A stretch of 10,056 bases of DNA from Desulfobacteraceae bacterium (GTDB lineage Bacteria > Desulfobacterota > Desulfobacteria > Desulfobacterales > SURF-7), in the NCBI GenBank assembly GCA_030618925.1, contig JAUXCK010000068.1:1-10056 (forward strand). Reading direction: 5' to 3'. A program made the translations under genes and the position numbers. Within the stretch, counting starts at the first letter, position 1, and every line of letters starts with the position of its first letter. Shown here piece by piece: positions 6,562 to 10,056 of the stretch. A model generated the notes under the pieces. That model saw nothing but the letters and a program-made list of their open reading frames with translations. It was not told where the DNA came from and did no database searches.

Positions 6562-7335
6562 TCAACTCCGGATGCCGATGCCTTTATGAATCAGGACCCA
6601 GGCCCAGGTGTACAGGCCGGCAATAAAAAAAAGAATCATCGCGTAAGATGCAGCAAGGCCCACATCAGAAACCCCCAGGATGCCATACCGGAATCCACTC
6701 ACCATATAGACGATGGGATTTCCCCTGGATACAACCGCCCAGAATGTCGGCAGCAAATCAATGGAGTAGAATACACCGCCCAAATAGGTCAATGGTGTCA
6801 AAACAAAGGTGGGGACAATGGAGATGTCATCGAATTTGGTTGCATAAATGGCATTGATTAAACCGCCCAAAGAAAACAGAACGGATGTAAGGAACACGAT
6901 GGTCATTGTCACCCAGATGTTGTGTATGGTCAATTTCGCAAAAAAAAGAGACAGCGCTGTGACAATAACACCGACAGATAAACCACGGGCGACGCCCCCC
7001 GTGACAAAACCGAGGATGATGACGGTGTTGGATGTGGGGGAAACCAGGAGTTCTTCGATGCTGCGTTGAAATTTTGTGCCGAAAAATGAGGAGACAACAT
7101 TGGAATAGGCATTTGTAATGACCGACATCATGATCAGGCCGGGCACAATGTACTGGATATAGGGGTATCCTCCCATATTGCCGATTCGTCCACCGATCAA
7201 TTGGCCGAAAATAACAAAATAGAGAATGACACTGATGGCAGGCGGCACCAGTGTCTGGATCCAGATACGTGTAAACCGCCGGATTTCCTTGACACAAATG
7301 GTTTGAAGCGCAATAAGCTGGCCTTGGATGTCCAT
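6562..7335 (-). CDS. yadH: ABC-2 type transporter permease, YadH-like
   Basis: A 257-residue membrane protein with about six hydrophobic segments (roughly 28-47, 59-78, 104-132, 139-161, 173-193, 229-248). It matches Escherichia coli YadH closely by eye: FTRIWIQTLVPP near the N-terminus, IVPGLIMMSVITNAYSNV (63-80), KFQRSIEELLVSP (88-100), FDDISIVPTFVLTPLTYLGG (168-187) and NPIVYMVSGFRYG (206-218). It forms the membrane half of an ABC exporter with the ATPase encoded just upstream: the ATPase stop TAA directly abuts this ATG, so the two are surely co-translated. The YadGH substrate is not established to my knowledge. The stop lies 7 bp from that of the convergent phosphoesterase gene. Confidence 0.93.
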   Translation of the reverse strand: MDIQGQLIALQTICVKEIRRFTRIWIQTLVPPAISVILYFVIFGQLIGGRIGNMGGYPYIQYIVPGLIMMSVITNAYSNVVSSFFGTKFQRSIEELLVSPTSNTVIILGFVTGGVARGLSVGVIVTALSLFFAKLTIHNIWVTMTIVFLTSVLFSLGGLINAIYATKFDDISIVPTFVLTPLTYLGGVFYSIDLLPTFWAVVSRGNPIVYMVSGFRYGILGVSDVGLAASYAMILFFIAGLYTWAWVLIHKGIGIRS

Positions 7336-8283
7336 TTACTTTTCGTTGTTCTTAGATGGGTTGTGATGGTTTTGTTTTTTGACCAGGGCAACAAAGAGTT
7401 CTTCCAGACGGTTTGATTTGTTGCGCATACTTTTTACTTTAATTCCCTGCCGGGTTAAACCGTCAAAAAGTTCGTTCAGGGTGCGGCCTCGCAGGATGTC
7501 GAATTCCAGGGTGCGGGGATCAATCTTTCGTACCCGGCAGCCCGGTAAGTCAGGCAGCTTTTCAACATCTGAATCCAGATCCAGGACAAAGGTTTCCTGG
7601 TCCAGCTTTGCAAGCAGATCTCTCTTGCTGGTGTTCTCGATGATGTCACCATTATCTATAATGGCAATCGTGCGGCACATGCGTTCGGCTTCTTCCAGGT
7701 AATGGGTCGTGAGAATAATGGTGGTCCCTTTGTTATTCAGATCGAGCAGAAAGTCCCACATGGACCGTCTCAGTTCTATGTCAACGCCTGCCGTGGGTTC
7801 ATCGAGGATCAATAATTTTGGTTCATGCACGAGGGCCCTTGCAATCATCAGCCGTCGCTTCATGCCGCCTGACAGCATTCTGGACTGTACATTCCTTTTG
7901 TCCCAGATGCCCAGCAGCTTTAAATATTTTTCCGTACGGGCTGTCGCTGTTTTTAATTTAATACCAAAATATCCAGCCTGCTGGATCAAAATGTCTTCTA
8001 CTTTTTCAAACTGGTTGAAGTTAAACTCCTGGGGGACGATGCCGATATTCTGTTTTGCAGACGGAAAATCCGTATCGATATCATGAGAAAAAACCGTCAC
8101 TTTTCCTGCTGTCTTGTTTATCAGTGAGCAGATGATGCCTATGGCCGTGGATTTGCCTGCCCCATTCGGTCCAAGCAGGGCCATAAAATCACCCTCAAGC
8201 ACTTCGAGACTGATCCCGTTCAGCGCGACCACGCCGCCTTCATATTTTTTTGTTAAATTTTTGATTGACAGGGCGACTTCCAT
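7336..8283 (-). CDS. yadG: ABC transporter ATP-binding protein, YadG-like
   Basis: A 315-residue cytosolic ATPase with all ABC motifs in order: Walker A GPNGAGKST (38-46), Q-loop Q85 (VPQEFNF), signature LSGGM (137-141), Walker B LLILDEP (157-163) and H-loop H194 (TTHYLEEAE). It powers the YadH-like permease whose gene follows with zero spacing. Compared with a minimal ABC-2 ATPase, it has a C-terminal extension of about 90 residues (from 220), a common regulatory or dimerising part in this group. The gene starts 9 bp after the stop of the CoA-transferase/GNAT fusion, so the three genes appear to form one transcription unit. The Shine-Dalgarno sequence is weak (GCGAGAG). Confidence 0.93.
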   Translation of the reverse strand: MEVALSIKNLTKKYEGGVVALNGISLEVLEGDFMALLGPNGAGKSTAIGIICSLINKTAGKVTVFSHDIDTDFPSAKQNIGIVPQEFNFNQFEKVEDILIQQAGYFGIKLKTATARTEKYLKLLGIWDKRNVQSRMLSGGMKRRLMIARALVHEPKLLILDEPTAGVDIELRRSMWDFLLDLNNKGTTIILTTHYLEEAERMCRTIAIIDNGDIIENTSKRDLLAKLDQETFVLDLDSDVEKLPDLPGCRVRKIDPRTLEFDILRGRTLNELFDGLTRQGIKVKSMRNKSNRLEELFVALVKKQNHHNPSKNNEK

Positions 8284-8292
8284 GAACTCTCG

Positions 8293-10056
8293 CTACTCTA
8301 AACTCTGATCAAATGGAATTCTCAAGGCATAGCACCCGTACTCCAGTTTGGCCTGGACAGTGCCGCCCTTTTCAAACACCTTCATCATCGAAGCATTGGA
8401 GGATAAAACATCTGCTGTAAAACCTTCTATGCCCCGGTCTCTGGCCAGGCGGATGAGCATTTTATAAAGGAAAGTGGCAATGCCCATGCCATGGTATTTT
8501 TCATCAACGACAAAAGCAACGTCTGCAAAGGGCGGTACCTTATTGTCTTTTATAAATCGCGCTTCTGCAATGATATGCCTTTCTCCGGGTTCTCCCACAA
8601 GGCCGACAATGGACATTGTTTTACTATAATCCGTGTTGACATATGACTGCATTTTTGAATGGGGCATGGTCTTGATCGGGGAAAAAAAACGATAGTAGAC
8701 CGCTTTATCGGAAAACCGGTAGAAGAGTTTCCTCATCCCTTCTTCATCAGAGGGTTTGATGGCCCTGAACCGGACCTCAAGGCCGCCCTTGAAAGTGTGC
8801 TGGGTTTTTACGTCAGATGGATAAAGGCCGGCAACTTCCGAGAGGAAAATTTGATCTTCATAAATCATTTTTTCTGCCTTGGCCTGCTGAATCAGGCCCT
8901 GGCGGTCATCCGGGTGTGCGATTTCAATCAGTGTCTGAGCCCTTTCCCTTATTGTTCGGCCTTTCAGAATGGCGACCCCGTATTCTGTTACCACCATGTC
9001 TATGGCTTCCCGAAGGCTGAACTGATTATGAAGATTTTTTACCGAGATTTGAATATTGGGTTCGTTTTTCAGATTCCGGCTGGGCAGGGCAAACAGGGTG
9101 ATGCCGCCCTGGGAAATTTCAGCACCATTGAAAAAGTCCATGGTTTCACCCGGTCCGGCAGTCACATTCCCTTTGCCGTAGTGGAGAGCGATTCTGCCGG
9201 ACAGGTCGACTTTCCGGGCCGGCAAAATACACACGCATTTTTTGTTTCTGCCGATTTGCAGGGAATCAAACACTTTATCGATCCCTTGAAATTCCACCAG
9301 GGGATTTCTGTCAAGCCAACGCATCAATTCAGCACTGCCAATGGCGTATGAGGTGACTGATTTGCCGCGCCAGGTCTCTTTATGGCGATTGGTGACCGCT
9401 CCGCTTTTTACCAGATCCATGAGCGCGTCTGTAAAAAAGGGGGTATGAATTCCCAGGTGGTGTTTATGGGTCAGCTGCTTGCCCAATGATTCAAAAAGGG
9501 GGCCCAAAGAAAAGAAAAGACAACTGCCGTCATCGATGACGGAAGCAACATTGGCCGCTACCAGATCAAACACCGGGTCCGGCGGCCAGCGATCAAAATA
9601 AATTGGGGGTTCGGTTGATTCTATTAAAAAATCAAAATCGGAAATCGGAACGAAAGTGTCTCCATAGGTGAGGGGGATCTCGGTACTGATTTCGCCAATC
9701 ACAAGAGATGCCTGTTCTATGGCCTGGTGAGCGGCGTCCACGGCAACGCCCAGGCTGCAGTACCCTGCTTCATTTGGCGGGGTTATCTGCACAAAAACAA
9801 CATCCACAGGGACCCGTCTCGAGGCAATCAGGCCGGGGATCCGGGAAAACCGACTCGGGATTAAATCGACCCGGCCGGCGGTAATCGCCTCACTGGCCAC
9901 ATACCCGGAAAAAAAGGTTTTAAGGCGGTATTTTTGAGATTGGAGCTCCTTTATGGAGATGGCATCTCCGAGACTGACGAGTTGTATAAATTCAAGATCT
10001 TGCAGGTTTGCCTCATTAGATGCCATGAGGTGTTTCACGAGCGTTCTGGGCTCGGC
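8293..10056 (-). CDS. CoA-transferase/acetyl-CoA hydrolase domain fused to GNAT (5' partial)
   Basis: The frame is open to the window edge and reads AEPRTLV there, a motif near the family N-terminus, so perhaps 30-50 residues are missing. The visible 587 residues hold a family I CoA-transferase/acetyl-CoA hydrolase domain (QITPPNEAGYCSLGVAVD, GDTFVPISDFDFLI, VVTEYGVAILKGRTIRERA, IAHPDDRQ), then after a short linker a GNAT domain: RFRAIKPSDEEGMRKLF, YYRFFSPIK and the acetyl-CoA loop KYHGMGIA. The GNAT part resembles the acetyltransferase domain of Pat/PatZ-type lysine acetyltransferases. In related CoA-transferases the catalytic Glu lies in a GIHxE motif; here this reads GIHTPFFTDALMDL, with Pro at codon 9441-9439. 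The transferase half may therefore be inactive or ligand-sensing. The likely role is acetylation of proteins in central carbon metabolism; this is inferred. The gene heads a unit with yadG and yadH. Confidence 0.85.
   Translation of the reverse strand, partial: AEPRTLVKHLMASNEANLQDLEFIQLVSLGDAISIKELQSQKYRLKTFFSGYVASEAITAGRVDLIPSRFSRIPGLIASRRVPVDVVFVQITPPNEAGYCSLGVAVDAAHQAIEQASLVIGEISTEIPLTYGDTFVPISDFDFLIESTEPPIYFDRWPPDPVFDLVAANVASVIDDGSCLFFSLGPLFESLGKQLTHKHHLGIHTPFFTDALMDLVKSGAVTNRHKETWRGKSVTSYAIGSAELMRWLDRNPLVEFQGIDKVFDSLQIGRNKKCVCILPARKVDLSGRIALHYGKGNVTAGPGETMDFFNGAEISQGGITLFALPSRNLKNEPNIQISVKNLHNQFSLREAIDMVVTEYGVAILKGRTIRERAQTLIEIAHPDDRQGLIQQAKAEKMIYEDQIFLSEVAGLYPSDVKTQHTFKGGLEVRFRAIKPSDEEGMRKLFYRFSDKAVYYRFFSPIKTMPHSKMQSYVNTDYSKTMSIVGLVGEPGERHIIAEARFIKDNKVPPFADVAFVVDEKYHGMGIATFLYKMLIRLARDRGIEGFTADVLSSNASMMKVFEKGGTVQAKLEYGCYALRIPFDQSLE

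Noticed and set aside
8659..9351. Plus-strand open frame of 230 codons opposite the CoA-transferase/GNAT gene
   Set aside because: It is a shadow of a well-conserved gene on the other strand, with no domain and no start signal.

Overview
The window looks like chromosomal DNA of a sulfate-reducing Desulfobacterota bacterium, most likely Desulfobacteraceae-like. I infer this from gene content: a tungsten aldehyde:ferredoxin oxidoreductase (AOR) module with an HdrD-like partner, an EF-G of the mitochondrial EFG1-like type known from spirochaetes, planctomycetes and deltaproteobacteria, a CoA-transferase/GNAT fusion, and intergenic simple repeats. No RNA genes, CRISPR arrays or complete mobile elements were seen. 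Most genes lie on the minus strand.

Region 1 (1-1867): a short intergenic stretch carries a repeat and a hairpin with a T-run. It is followed by the 5' part of a nucleoside (uridine) phosphorylase gene on the plus strand. At about position 700-707 this runs tail-to-tail into the 5' part of an EF-G gene on the minus strand. Both genes lose their 3' parts at the same point, so this is either a real deletion or rearrangement scar or an assembly chimera.

Region 2 (1922-5564, minus strand): an operon-like run behind a very good sigma70-type promoter (TTGACA, 17 bp, CATAAT). The order is HdrD/CCG-domain iron-sulfur protein, two-cluster ferredoxin, AOR-family tungsten oxidoreductase, Nudix hydrolase. 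Spacing is 16 bp, then a 4-base ATGA overlap, then 7 bp. The first three genes plausibly form one electron-transfer unit: W-pterin enzyme to ferredoxin to HdrD-like protein, and then on to unseen partners. The set recalls the BamB/BamC/BamD part of the class II benzoyl-CoA reductase complex, but the substrate cannot be read from the sequence. The truncated EF-G gene lies 54 bp downstream on the same strand.

Region 3 (5460-6554): a 336-bp divergent intergenic region holds the operon promoter, a small leader hairpin and about twelve degenerate GATTAN hexamers. A calcineurin-like metallophosphoesterase on the plus strand follows, with a strong ribosome binding site.

Region 4 (6562-10056, minus strand): a second operon-like run. 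A CoA-transferase/acetyl-CoA hydrolase-like domain fused to a Pat-type GNAT acetyltransferase (5' end outside the window) is followed by a YadG-like ABC ATPase and a YadH-like permease. The fusion appears to lack the usual catalytic glutamate of its CoA-transferase half, which makes a CoA-sensing role for that half an interesting hypothesis.
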